Shown here piece by piece: positions 24,304-36,215 of a DNA stretch of 64,000 bases. Under the pieces are notes generated by a model. That model saw only the letters and a list, made by a program, of their open reading frames with translations. It did no database searches and was not told the DNA's origin. The translations under genes and the position numbers were made by a program. Origin of the DNA: Alligator mississippiensis (lineage: Eukaryota > Chordata > Crocodylia > Alligatoridae); NCBI RefSeq assembly GCF_030867095.1, contig NC_081831.1, forward strand, positions 18,142,001 through 18,206,000. The letters run 5' to 3'. Position 1 is the first letter of the stretch. Each line of letters opens with the position of its first letter.

Positions 24304-27300
24304 TTCTCACGTACAATATGCAACTTTTCCATAAAAAAAGCTGCTGGAAATTGTTGGGCACATTTTAAATGAGGAAATATGGTGATAGCAGCTTTGGCAA
24401 CTTAAGCCTCTGCCAGGGGAAAGAGAAAGTAATTCTGCATGTGCAGAACAGGGGGCAGCAGCTGGCTGTGGACTCTTTCTCTTTTCCCCAGGCAGAGGTT
24501 CAGGCTGCAGAAGCTGCTATTGACTCAGCAGTATTGTATTCCTAAAGTGGAGCTGAGCCCCAGATTTTAGATGAGCAGCTTCTGCTGAATTAGTTGTGTG
24601 GACCCTCAGTGACTCTGCAGGTGTGGCTGGCTCGGATCAGGCTGTCAGGGGACCTGACAGGTCCTGCTGGCTGCCCACCTAGGTCCACTCAAGAGGAAAG
24701 GGGCTGGACTATTTGACTTAAACTACAGCTCCTGTGGAGTCCTGCAGGTAGCGGGTTTACAGAGCAGCCACAATGGAAACTCACCTTTACTTACTGGACA
24801 AGGATAAAGAAACTCACCTTTAATTACTGAGTTGCAAAAGACACCTTATGATTTCAATGAAAGTTGGAAGTCAGATGTATTAGCCTATTTTAGCTCTGTT
24901 TTTTTTTCTTTTCATTTACAAGGGTGGAAGGAAGAAGTCACCCCCCATGAAGTCACTGCAACTATCAATGCGACTTGAAGCAGAAATATGCCCACAATGT
25001 ATTGTCAAGGGATATTGTGTTTTTATAAATATAAAGCGATTTCAACTATGGAACAGATCCTGGCTCCCTTTTTCATATCAAGTAGTACATTATTCCAGGA
25101 ATTATCCCACTGAAATCAGTGCTGGTTTAATTGCAAAGTTCTACTCGGTGCGTATAGGGAAAGGAGAATCTGACTCTCTCTTAACAGGGATAAGTGTGAT
25201 ATTACTCATTTGCAATAAGCAAGTGTTTAAAAAGTGATTGACACTTAACATACAAATATTATTTTAATGAGTCTCCATTAAAAGTGAATTTGACAACCCT
25301 GAAAGATAGTATTACACAAAACTGCTTCCGTTCATTCATTTCACAGCCATTTCCAGCATCTGCCAAGGATCTGACAGATTGTCAAGACATTGGTAAATCT
25401 CTCCCATGTGCTAAATTGTCAGGTCTTGTATTGTGGAATATGTCAGAAACATGCAACTGCATATATGAGAAACTGCATCTGCTTCTCACATATAAGTCAA
25501 TGGGCACTTGGTGCATTTATCTTTTTGTGAAGTATACACTATGGTCCCTCCCACCCTCTAAAAACAAATACAATAAGGTTTATTTTTAAAAATGAAAGAG
25601 AATTTCCATAATCGCATAATTAATGGCTACTTATGAACAAACTTCTGATAGCAACACTTTACAGTTTGGTACTCCTGAACCAAGTGTGTAGACACAAAGG
25701 GAAAATCTGAGGATTTTTTTCAGCAAGCCTATTTCAGTTCTCAGCTTCTGAAATGTTAGTCATTGGCAATCATAATTTGCCACATAAACACTGATCAGAT
25801 GCAATAACCAGGCTAGTACGTGTAGGGTGTCCCTCCTTCGTCATGGATGTAGGGTGAACTCAACTGATTCTGTGTCTCGGGCTCTATATGCAGAGACGGC
25901 TGTATGATGGTTAGCTCAAGAGGTGAGAGCCTGTGCTTTAATGGAACAGATGGATCTTGGTGCTGCTCTAAAATTCTGAGTATCCGTGGGTGAATGTAAA
26001 GTCCCAGCTGAGCAAAGCTTTATGACAGTGCTTTTGTTTGGAGATGTAGGACAATATTTCCTGCCTATTCCTGGCATAAATCCAAAGATATTGGTAAGAA
26101 TTAACAGCCGGCATCATGACCATAACCTCCTTCAATGCCCTCTTTTTGAATTAGCTTAGGTTGGACGAAGCTGTATGATGGTTAAAGCTTATTTGTGCTG
26201 CCTGTATGCTGAAGGCATTATTAGCAGAGGATCTAAAACTGTCTAGCAACACAGTAAAGAGGCTGAGCCTATGCTGATACCTAATTAGCTGATTAACCCA
26301 AAGGGAATTGAAAATGAAGGTTATCTTTCAATTTATGATGAGCCTCCAAATAAATATTCAACAGGCATTTAATAAGACAGTTTTATGCATTATTTAAGTA
26401 TCAACTGATGGGTAAAAGACACAACACTATCCCACTGATCCTGAGATCTGAAAGGCAAGGGTAAAACACTGGTGAGCAAGTCATGAAAGGAGACTTGTAG
26501 CACACTTGCTTTATTGGATTATTATTATATAGAATCAGGAAAGGAATGTTAAAGAGGTCATTATCTCTTTATTTCAGTTAATATTTTTTAAAGGCTCACA
26601 TGAGAAAAGATGAAATCCTGAAATCCATGGCAAAGCTACTATTGAATTCAATACAACCAGAGTTTTACCTTTAAAATTTAGCCTTCATTTGAAACTTAAT
26701 GCCTTCTTCACATGGAATAATTGCCTTTTGTTTAGAACTGGAAAGTTCCTTGCACTTTGCAGGGCTCATTTTCTTCTTGCTTGCACTGGCGTGAGTCAGG
26801 AGAACCTTTGCTGAAGCTGATACATTACACTAGTGTAAGATTATTTTGAGAGGATCATCCTGCCCACCGTCTGCAATGGGACTCCTTTGCTGTGTATAGA
26901 ATCAAGGAGATTGGGCCAAATATTTAGCTTCACCATTCTGGTTAGTGAGGATACTTTGTGGTCACTCAGTTTTCAGTTACTTTTGCTGTCATGTGTGTTA
27001 AACTAGCGCACACGTGCTCCAAATCCTTCTCTAAAAAGTGGGACTTAAGATCAGATGGGGTCAGATTTTCAAAAGAACTTATCTCCCAATTAGACAGCAA
27101 AGCAAGCAGTCCTTTTCAGTGGAGGTCAGCACACACTGGACATGCTCTTCACCTTTTTGTCAGTCAGTTTTAGATCTTCTTACAATGTCGTCAATACCCA
27201 GCACAGCTATGTTAAGACCTTGCTCCAAAGACGATGGGAGTCAATTTAATAGATGACGGTGGAAACATTCATTGTGATTTATCAGGAGCTACATTAAAGT

Positions 27301-28790
27301 CTCTGTTCCTTCTCTTTAAAATTCTTCATGTAGAGATTGTGTCTCTACAGGTGACTTACCACAGCATGCACTGGACAGGTTCTCTTTCTTAGGAACCAGG
27401 GTCAGAGTACTCAGTTAAGGATTTTCTTGACTTGGGATCCATGTGAGACAGGATGTTGCACTATCTTGAATTTTGTGCAAGGATTTCCTCGTGTTGATGA
27501 CTTGATGTTGCTCTATTCATGTCAAGTACCCTACACTCACCTACTTAAGTACCTTTTTGCATCTGAGCCCTAGTGTTTAGCACTTCATAGGATCAAACCC
27601 TTAGTGAGGAGCCAGTATACAGCCAATAAACTATTCTGACTCTTGGGGAAAGAATATAAATTCAAGGACAGTACTTCTAAGATCTGTAAGTCTCCTTGGA
27701 CCAGAACTCCTGACTCTGACACCCAAGACATCCAAACTGAACTTTGAATCCCAAGCTGAAGAATAGTTCCTAAACTTTACAATATAGTTCATATCCCATC
27801 TCCACTCCCAGATTTTGTAAGGCTTGAAACCTGGACACATATTCCGCAGCTTGGTCCCATTCTTAACAAGCCTTGATGCAAATCTCACTACATCAATTAT
27901 TCCTAGTGGAATCCCTCCAAACTCACAACTTCATAAGCCAGCTGAGAGCAGAATCAATCTCACAGACCTGGAAGACATGAATTTGTTAATCAAATAAACA
28001 GCAGTCTCCAAAACAATTGTTCAAGAAATGAGCACAGGAACATTGGATTTTCTCTCTGTGGTTTTTGCCAGCAGCTGTCCTATTCTCACACAGGGCAATA
28101 TTAGAAAGAAGGATTAGCTACAGTTTTCAGTTTCACAGCAAGATTTCCAGCTCCTTCACTGTAGGTCTGTTCAGCTTCTTTTCACTACCGTTTGGCGGTA
28201 ATCTAAATATTATTTTATAGAGCTCCTTTTTTCCTGATGTGCTAGAATAAAAATAAAGAGCCTTTTGCTTGCCCCTCTAAACTGACTGGTCATACTTTAT
28301 TTTTCTGTTCTCTCTTTTAACAAATCTATTAATCTATTTGTCTTTCCTTTTACAAAATATTTTCATCCAAAAATATCAATATATTATTGAAAGAAGGTTT
28401 GGAAATAAAAGGGTTTTTTGGTTGTTTTTTTTGAAAGACATGCTGTTGTGAAAAAAGAAACCCTAGTCCAGATCCCTAATTTGCTTTTTGCCATTTATAC
28501 TGTTCCTCCTTCCCATGCAAGTATGTGAATGAATGTGATTGCCCATTTTCACTCAGTACTAGCACTGGTTGAAATTTTTTCACGCCAGTTTTCATCGGAA
28601 AGTTGGACAACTGCTTAAATATGATTTTTGAGAAATGTATCAGCCCAACATATAGTCAAAACAGCCTCCAACGTGAATTATTTCAACCACACCCCCAAAT
28701 ACTCATTGCTATGGTACCTTATATGAGCTGTTTGTTCAGTTACTTCTGGTCTCCATTTTCCTTTTTTGTAACATGTTGCCTGTCAAATAC
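24304..28790. other. Long non-coding stretch
   Basis: No supported gene, RNA gene or bordered element. Reading frames reach about 101 codons (25284-25589) but carry no motif I recognise. Composition is AT-rich with ordinary A and T runs. Confidence 0.5.
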
Positions 28791-28794
28791 CACA

Positions 28795-28960
28795 ACCTGG
28801 AACTCCTAGAGTACATGACCTTGCCATATCAAGAAACAGCGCTGCATCATGAGAAATATAGTTCATTCAGGAAGCCCAACTAATACTCCAGAATAGATGC
28901 ATGAGGCAATGAAACTATAACTCCCAAAAGACATCATGCAGCATGTCCTAATCCCCGGCC
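28795..28960. repeat. Possible eroded foldback element
   Basis: TGCATCATGAGAAATATAGTTC (28843-28864) and AAACTATAACTCCC...CATCATGCA (about 28911-28939) form an imperfect inverted pair. The AACTATAACTCCC...CATGCA text is a common terminal motif of amniote MITEs. Borders are not defined. Confidence 0.35.
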
Positions 28961-29194
28961 CAGGGAAGGAACCAGTAGGTTTGGCCCTGGTCCCAAAGCT
29001 ATTCATGCATTTAATCCAATGACTATTCATAGCAGCATTGGGAGCACAGCAGGGAGCAGGGCTCCCTCCCTTCATCTCAGATGAGTGCACCAGGGAAATC
29101 CACACTCCCTCTGGAGCGCTCTTTTTCTGGCCTCATGACTGTTTTCGTCTTAGCGGCCCAGTGGGCCAAGTTCACCAGGAGAGGTTGAGAGTGC

Positions 29195-29330
29195 AACCAG
29201 CTCTGTCTCGACTATTTTTTGGTGGTTAAAACACTATGCTGAGAAGTGCAAGATGTAGCTTCAACTTCTCTCTGGCTCAGGGTTGTATTGAACCTGATCT
29301 CTAGTCTCTGGCAAATGCCCAACCGCTTGG
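29195..29330 (+). repeat. Degenerate tRNA-derived SINE head
   Basis: GGTGGTTAAAACACTATGCTG resembles the A-box region of amniote tRNA-derived SINEs (GTGGTTAGAGCACT). It is followed by GATGTAGCTTCAACTTC in the B-box position. The 3' body is unrecognisable. Confidence 0.35.
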
Positions 29331-29950
29331 CAAAAAAATGAGTGTTCCTTTCTCCTCCTCGAAGTGGACTGGATCCTGATATGACATAGTTACATAAGGG
29401 TTCACGTTTGAAAGAACAGGAGACAGCTAAGTTGTTTCCCAGAGGATTAAGGTCAGGAAAGGCTGCATTTTGCCAAAACAGGAGAATCAGGTACTTATGC
29501 AAAGTGGAGTTGAATTGGTCTCCAGACTGTAAAAACGCTCTGCAACTCCCAGGGTGGATTTTGATTGCACACAGGATTACCCAAGGCAGACTATTTTTGT
29601 TGCACTAGCCATAGGAAAAACTAAGCTGTGGAATAATATTTGGGTCTAAAATGTGTATAGGTCTAATATTTCAGTCAAATTCGACATGGGATAATTCCCT
29701 TCCATCTGCCTTAGTTCTCCTTTGTGGTTTCTTTGGCTTAAGGATCCCCCTCATTTTTGGTCCTGAAGTGTTGTATAGGACTTAATACACTGACTGAGAA
29801 CATACAGCCATGGTAGTATCTTTAAAGAGCCAAGGATATTCTTAGGGTGAAGGTTTTATGTAAATACAAGCTATCATTATTTTTGCACCAGGTTTATGAG
29901 CGCATGCACTAATATATCTAGTGCTTAAACAGAAAGGAGTCCTGATTGCC

Positions 29951-30369
29951 ATTTCCTGTAGACCAATACGGCTACAACCTAGATACCTGACACATGGAAG
30001 ATATTGAATCTTAGCTGATTTAAAAAAAACGAAATCTTCATATTTTCCCAAGCAGGAAGCAACTGTGACCACCTGAAACCTGAGATCCTGCTCCTGCCTT
30101 TGTTTCAAGGTATTTTGCATCATCACAGATCCTCACATAGAGGTGAGAGGCGCCATGCTAGCTATGAACTGACTGCCCAGAGGAGTTTTCCATCTATTGG
30201 CCCCTCTGTGAAATCGTATGAAATACGAACTTTAATTTCTGCCCAGGAGAACTTTTACAATCTTTTCTACAATGCCTGATGGAGGGTGTTTGTGCCCGAA
30301 AGCTTGCAATTAAAGATTTTTTTCTGCAAAAATCTTGTTGGTCTAATAAAAGATATTATCTTTACTACA
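29951..30369 (+). mobile_element. Penelope-like or retrozyme-like repeat, copy 3, with target duplication
   Basis: AGTCCTGATTGCC occurs at 29938-29950 and again at 30370-30382, a perfect 13-bp direct repeat bounding about 419 bp. Inside are GTAGACCAATACGGCTACAAC near the start, ATGGAAGATATTGAAT, then CTGATGG (30276-30282), a GGG/CCC stem and GAAA (30298-30301), and TTGGTCTAATAAAAGATATT near the end. The copy at 5665-6094 shares this order on the opposite strand. The direct repeat supports insertion as a unit. It encodes no visible protein. Confidence 0.62.
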
Positions 30370-30382
30370 AGTCCTGATTGCC

Positions 30383-31355
30383 TTTAAACAGAAAGGAGGA
30401 CTTTGGCACCTAAATGTGATCTATACAACTGTGTTTGAGTTTCTAAAAAAACATTAGGGCATCTGCTCCTGTCATGCACCATCATCTTAGCTTTAAGGCC
30501 AAGTTAAAAAAAGCAGCAAGGGGGATCCACCCACTGTTTGCATTTCAGGGACTTGAGAAGGGTGGAACAACATTGCACTTGTGCATCTAATAGGTAGTAC
30601 ACCAGGCTTCTAGCATTTATCATTGCAGAAAAGAAGTGAATCTTAAAAGATTCACAAATCAGAAGGCAAATGAAAAGAACTGCAAAAGTACTATTAAAAA
30701 AAAAAATCTCATTACGTATTTTAAAGCAATCTTCTGATTTTTTAAATGCTTAGGATTGATAACACTGCCAACTATTTTAATATACTCTGGTCTTAGAGAT
30801 TTGATGACTGAGAAGAAATCTGTCCCCTCAAGGAATCTGGGTTTTGGATTCTGGTCATAATTGAAAATGCTTTTGCGGGGAGGGCTATTATGTTAATCTG
30901 AAGGAATAAATGGGCCCAGACAATGAAAGGTGCTAGCATGACCCTATCATTATGCAACCATAAACAAATAAACATGGTTCAAGGTCCTGAGTCCAGAGAT
31001 GTTTTCTTGCTTAATCTCATGCCAACCACACTAGGGAATTCTAGCAATTTTACATATTTTCATCCATGTCTCCAAAGTTTAACAACTGGGGTTGGCTTAC
31101 TGTGAGAGCCCTGGAGCAGAGCACAAAGGAACGCTGAAGACCAGTTCCTGTTAAAACTGTATGGGAGATGGGGGCTGGCATAGCAAGTCTTTGCTGAGTT
31201 GCTTTGGCAGAACTGTGGAAGTATCCACAGCGTCTGCCTGTATTATCTCTGGCTGCAGTGTTATTAGTCCCTTGCTAACACAAGCCCTCAGTTAACTCAT
31301 AAAAATATCACTCTCCCAATTTTAGTCTCCTTGTTTACCTACTTTCTTGGGGTCC
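30383..31355. other. Non-coding stretch
   Basis: No gene or bordered repeat recognised. A10 and similar A runs occur near 30695-30706. Short frames lack motifs. Confidence 0.5.
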
Positions 31356-31421
31356 ACAGAGAAGATTAGCATGGCCCCTGCACAAGGACGACACACAAAT
31401 TAGTGAAGCGTTCCATATTTT
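31356..31421 (+). pseudogene. U6 snRNA 3' fragment (chimera with CR1)
   Basis: The segment starts at ACAGAGAAGATTAGCATGGC and ends at GTTCCATATTTT, which follows U6 snRNA from the ACAGAGA box to its 3' end with a few substitutions, mainly G-to-A and C-to-T. The first 40 or so bases of U6 are absent, so it cannot be a functional spliceosomal RNA. It joins directly to CR1 sequence at 31422 with no filler. This is what template switching from a CR1 transcript onto U6 RNA during reverse transcription would leave, as described for U6-L1 chimeras in mammals. Confidence 0.92.
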
Positions 31422-31617
31422 AAGGGTGGCTAGGATCTGGAACCAGCTTCCAAGGGAAGTGGTGCTGGCTCCTACCCTGGAGGTCTTTAAGAAGTGGCTC
31501 GATGCCTACCTGGCTGGGGTCTATTGAGCCCAGTTTCCCTCCTGCCCAGGCAGGGGGTCGGACTTGAAGATCTACAAGGTCCCTTCCAACCCTACATCTA
31601 TGATTCTATGATCTATA
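31422..31617 (+). mobile_element. CR1 LINE 3' end (fused to U6 fragment)
   Basis: The sequence from AAGGGTGGCTAGGATCTGGAACC onward encodes the last residues of CR1 ORF2 (WNQLPREV-like region, frame partly decayed). It ends with GCAGGGGGTCGGACTTGAAGATCT and the TCTATGATTCTATGAT tail. It is heavily 5'-truncated, about 196 bp. The 5' border coincides with the end of U6. Confidence 0.92.
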
Positions 31618-33041
31618 GGTGAGGTGAGAGCAAAGAGTTATCTCCAAGACCACCAGGATGGAAGCCCAGGACACAGCAGGCTATCCTACACCAGGATGCT
31701 CTTGACACAGAGCTACCATATGAGCTGCAAGATAAATAGGTCTCTGATGAGACTAGTCAAGTGCAAGGTGAAGAAGCAGCCCTTTTTGCTCTGCTATGGC
31801 ACTGCTTTAGTGGGAACAACAGCATGCTGGCTTCAGTGAAGCGAGTAATATTTTACTCAGGGAAAAATTGTGAGCAAGTATTGTGACGGGCAGGCTGCTG
31901 GAGGCTTCCTTTTGAACAGCTGTGGATTACCCAGTCTCTGTTTGCTGACTGCATTTTTCAGGGCTTGTCATTTTTAAGAGTATTGTTTTTAATGTATTTT
32001 CTTTGGATAAGGAAGGGATCAGCTCAAAGGAGAGGAATGGCATTCCTTGGACGTTCACTCTAGCATGTCTTGACTATGAGACTTTGGCTGTCAATGGTAC
32101 CCAGAAAGATTTTTGCTGGTCCTTTGGATCCTTCCCAGGTAAGCACAACAGAAACGAGCCATTTGTTTAGTAAAGTGTCTTCTGCCATATGGACTCCTGC
32201 CATTATGAGCAAAATGATCTCGATCAGCATGCATGACTCTCATGGACATTACACAGAAACAAGGTTGGGAACAGACTCCCTAATTTTTAGATCGGGGCAG
32301 GAGCCAAATATTCTTGGGTCGATGGATAGCTGGCATCAGGAAATGTACACAGTTGGCTGCTCATGAAAGCCTTTGAGGTACTTTGGAGCACGTGCTTCCC
32401 TTTCTTCTGACACGTCACATTTCTGACAAGTAGGCTTTTACTGCCAGTGCCATTGTATTGTGCCGTATTGGCTGGCAAGGCATGAAGTTTATGACCCTGC
32501 AAACGATATGATGTCATCTATGTGCACATTTCATCTCATCTAAGGGATACCTCAGCTGTAAGGAGGCAAGTCAAGGTTTGGGAAACAAAAAAAGCCCTAC
32601 GATAACAGACATAAAGAACAAAACTTATTTGACTTATTGAAGAAGGGTCAGAGGCAATTTGATCATGATATGTAAGTCCCACTACTGGGAAACCATTTCT
32701 GTCATTTCACAAAGGTGAAATAAGATCCAGCAGATGGAAGTTAAAGCTAAAAAGAAATAAACTGGAAATCAGACATATTTTTGAGTTGTGATAATTAGCC
32801 ATTGGACCAACTTACCAAGGGAAGGAGAACATTCATCATGAGTTGGAGTCTTTGAATCCAGTTCTGATTTTTTTTGTAAAGATACAACCTTATTCATTCA
32901 CCAGGGAGCTGTTTGCTTGTGGCCATCGGTGAGCAAGCCAAGCTATGGTGTGGTCCCCTGAATCTTCTCAAAGACTGGCCAGCCTGAATTGGTGCATCCC
33001 CCCAACAAAAGATGATGCTCACTCCAATGTTTTTGGTAGTA
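31618..33041. other. Non-coding stretch
   Basis: No supported gene. Frames of up to 98 codons (32070-32366) have no recognisable domain. No element borders seen. Confidence 0.5.
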
Positions 33042-33500
33042 AAGCTGGGTAGACAATGGAGTTTTCAGATTGGTGGATAAACCAAAAAAAATTGCAGAAA
33101 AAAATAGTTCTTCTTAACTGACACATTTTTCAGGTTTTATAACTAAATTAAAAATAGATTTTGGGGGGATAAATGCCAAATATTTTTAATTTGATCTGTA
33201 GCTATTTTTTGGAGCTGAGGAGGGGTTGTGTGTGGGTGGGTGGGGTGGGGTAGGGTTATTTAACCCTCTTGTTTAACTAAACTGCATTTGTAAATAAAAA
33301 TTCAAAAAGTCTGGTTTTTAGAATGAAATGAAACACCTTGACATTTCTGAAATTAAATATTTCATTTGAAAATGCTGAAACAAAATGTTGCAGTGTTTTT
33401 TTAAATTTTTGTTCATTTCTGTTTTCTCTATTTCTGTTGCCCAAAACTTTTTGCCAAATTTGACTTAATTTTGTGCATCAAAAGTATTTCACCCAGCTCT
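33042..33500. mobile_element. AT-rich MITE (about 459 bp)
   Basis: The left end AAGCTGGGT and the right end ACCCAGCTC are inverted copies. The interior is A/T-run rich and partly self-complementary, including TTTCTGAAATTAAATATTTCATTTGAAA. Related text occurs at 515-782 and at 52980-53155, suggesting a dispersed family. It is non-coding. The superfamily is unknown because no clear target duplication was found. Confidence 0.6.
33234..33255 (+). other. Potential G-quadruplex motif
   Basis: Five G-runs of 3-4 bases are separated by loops of 1-2 bases within 22 bases. This satisfies the usual G4 pattern and predicts a stable parallel fold. It lies in an otherwise AT-rich MITE. Confidence 0.7.
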
Positions 33501-34894
33501 CCTCAGGTTTTCTATCTCTCCGTCTCTCTATCCAAGTGCCAAGCTCCACAATGTTTTGACAATGGAGGTCCACTCAAGATTTTTTATTTTCCCTCGAGAA
33601 TCCATTCCATATTTTATATTGCACATAGGCCGTGCTGGACCATGACTTTGGGACTTCCGTCAATGCTGTGTGAAAAACAAGACTACACTGATATGATCAA
33701 TAAACCCAATAGTTATGCTCTTACTGCCTTAACACAAGGAAGTCTCAATTGTATGGGGCCAAACTTGTCAAGATACACCTTTGCTATCGTATTAGGACTC
33801 TACAGAACGACACAGCGGGGTGCCATTCAGGCAGAGATGAGCAGACATTTTGCTATAAGACTGCTTTTGTATCTGTAGCGTTTTGCTCCTGAAAGGCTCT
33901 GCAGAGTGAAGGCAAGGTAGGATATGGCATAAATCACAAACAAACAGCTAAGGAATGCTGCTGGTTTTCCTCTTTCTCTTTGAGACATCCCTCTCAGTTC
34001 ATCCATTTCACAGCAGAGACATGGAATTACTGCATACCTGATTCTGGTTAAAAGTTTTGGATGCTCTGCTAAAGCTGCTGTGTCTGTCTGTATTCCTACT
34101 TGGCCACAAGTCAGTATAAAGGGATTTGGATAGTATAATTTGCTCTGAAAGGCTGTCTTGTTATTCTGTTATATTAGACAACTGCTGGGAATAGTTTTCC
34201 TGGGCCATCAAAAGGTTTCTACTAAATCTTAATAAGATAGCCATGCCATGATAAAGTATCTGATTCTCCACTAAGACCTTGGCTTCTGTTCCCTACAGAG
34301 AGGAGAGGAACCTCAAAATCCCGCAACCGAGCTGTGTAAATGGTTACCTTGCTGTTTACGATCCATCTGGAAAGCACTACATTACTGTGCTTGCTAAGTT
34401 TTACAGCCTGAAAGCTCTAAAGGGCTTGTCTACTATTTGTATAAGTTAGTGTGTGCTTCCCAAAGGCAAACCTCTATCCTTGAATAAGAAGCACAATGCC
34501 AATCCATGTCCAAAAGACCTAAATAGATAGTAGCAGTGTACCAGAGCAGCTGGGGGTTTGAGCAATGCATGGGCAGCAGTGACTTCCAGCTGCTGGTGCC
34601 AACAGCGTGGATGCGAGACAGTGGGGGCAGCTGTTATTTTTTCCATGTCCTGCCTAAATTGGCATCGGATCTGCTGCCCCAATTATGCTGCCTTAGTTAC
34701 GCTACTGGATAGCAGTGTGAGTTCCCTCCACCTAAAAAGAGAAAGTGGTATGAGGAGGAAGGCAGAACGAGGTCAGCACAAAACATCCAAATATCCAGCT
34801 CTTCAGGTTAAATCCAACCTATGCTAAAGCTCTGCAGTTTGGAAAAGTTGCACTATTTTTTTTTTTCTATTCTTGAAACACCTTCAGGTTCCAG
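33501..34894. other. Non-coding stretch
   Basis: No gene supported. The 135-codon frame at 33471-33878 has no recognisable domain and begins within the MITE end. It is treated as chance. Confidence 0.5.
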
Positions 34895-35148
34895 CTGAGA
34901 CCAGGGCCCCACTGTGCTATACTGCTGTACAAATACTACTGTACAAATTGGGGTGATAGCCTCTGCCCCAAACAGCTTACCAGTTAAACAAAGAAAGTGG
35001 TTTTATTTCCATTTTGTGGGCAAGAAATTGAGGCAAAGAGAAATTAAGCAATTTACTTGAGGTCATAGGGCGAGGCAGTGATGGAGCTAGGAGCCTAGAC
35101 TTCCTGAGGCTCGGCTTAGCACTTTAACCACAAAGCTGCCCTTCCTTT
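34895..35148 (-). repeat. Near full-length MIR-type SINE
   Basis: Reading the minus strand gives a tRNA-like head (TTGTGGTTAAAGTGCTAAG, 35125-35143 region), then the core with GACCTCAAGTAAATTGCTTAAT, and a CCACAAAATGGAAAT segment. The plus strand shows the familiar reversed form (GGCAAGAAATTGAGGCAAAGAG). The far end, with GTACAAATACTACTGTACAAAT, matches the sauropsid version of the MIR/L2-like tail. Confidence 0.68.
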
Positions 35149-35781
35149 TGATTTTCTTCTTATTCTTTTGGTACCACAGTTCTGCTAACAGCAGTGAGCA
35201 GATATGGTGAAATACCCTACTCTGATGAGATTTCTAGCTGGAGAAGAGGCAGGAAGGAAGGGCTGGACAACTGGGCAAATCCCAATGGATTGGAAGACTG
35301 CCAACAGGTGACCTGTGGAATGACAAACTAATCAGCCTGACATAAAGCAAGGGAAGGGTTAACTTCCCGCCCTGTCTACAGAGAAAGAGATGAAAAATAT
35401 TATTAATGCCAATCTTAAAGGTTTCCTGATAGGCAGATCTTGTCAAACAAATCTGTTGTCTTTTTTTTTTCTTGTCAGGATTACGGGCCTGGTAGATAAA
35501 GGCAATTGTGTATTTTGATTTCTCCAAGGCATATGACATTTTTATTTTTTTAATCATACTGTGGAACTTAGAGGGCACATACTATATGGATTAAAATCTG
35601 GCTCAGTGTCAGATATTGAAATGTAATTGTTAACAGGGAAACATCAGCACATGGGGACATAATTTTCAGTATCCATCTAGGAGTGGTTTTTGTTCCAGTG
35701 CTGTTTATATTTTTGTCAAATATTTAGATGGTTATTGGAATCTTGCTGAGAAACCTTGTGTGTGGGTAGTAAATAGACAAA

Positions 35782-35840
35782 CCTTTGTCTAGGGTGGTTT
35801 AGATGTGATGATTTCCCATCTAAACCACCATAGACAATGG
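35782..35840. repeat. Long imperfect hairpin in LINE remnant
   Basis: Arms at 35782-35805 and 35817-35840 are complementary over about 24 bases with only a few mismatches (CCTTTGTCTAGGGTGGTTTA against CATTGTCTATGGTGGTTTAG, reading the second reversed), with an 11-base loop. The hairpin lies just before the CR1 tail and may be a small foldback insert. Confidence 0.75.
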
Positions 35841-35855
35841 GGGGTTGGACTAGAT

Positions 35856-36176
35856 CAGTAGTTTTCAACCTTTTTAGACTCCAGGCACTCCTCATTAGAC
35901 TGACAGCAACCCTTGGAAAATGCAGGCTCTTATCTTTCCCCTTTTTTTTGACTATGAAAAAATAATAGAGCAATTCTTCTTTTGCAAAGAAGTCAGAAGG
36001 ACTTCAACAAGTCAGAATGATTTTGACACCATGGAGTCCTATTTGAAATCTCTGGGTTTACCTTGTGAAACATATGTCGGTGTTTGCATACCGAACAGTG
36101 CTAATATTATACAGCACTCTTAAGAAAGATCTCAAGGTGCCCCAGGGTGCAGTTGCACCCTAGTAGAGAATCAGTG
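35856..36176. mobile_element. Non-autonomous hAT DNA transposon in CR1 tail (321 bp)
   Basis: The start CAGTAGTTTTCAACC and the reversed end CACTGATTCTCTACTAGGG match a common amniote hAT family whose end reads CAGTGATTCTCAACCAGGG. The 8-bp target duplication is GACTAGAT (35848-35855) and GACCAGAT (36177-36184). It splits the CR1 tail, so it postdates that LINE. Confidence 0.88.
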
Positions 36177-36215
36177 GACCAGATAACCTTCTGAGAGAGA
36201 TCCTTTCCAGCCATG

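Larger units (their letters stand above)
35240..36215 (+). mobile_element. Old CR1/L3-like LINE fragment
   Basis: Text characteristic of a CR1/L3 reverse transcriptase region is readable despite decay: GGCAGATCTTGTCAAACAAATCTG (35429 on), then a GCCTGGTAGATAAAGGCAATTG segment and TTTTGATTTCTCCAAGGCATATGAC, which encodes an FDFSKAYD-like motif. Large parts are deleted before the CR1 tail GGGGGGTTGGACTAGAT (35839-35855), which resumes after the hAT insert as AACCTTCTGAGAGAGATCC. It is not functional. Confidence 0.75.

Noticed and set aside
31356-31421. Functional U6 snRNA gene
   Set aside because: The 5' stem-loop is missing and no U6-type upstream promoter (TATA plus PSE) is visible. The sequence joins CR1 directly.
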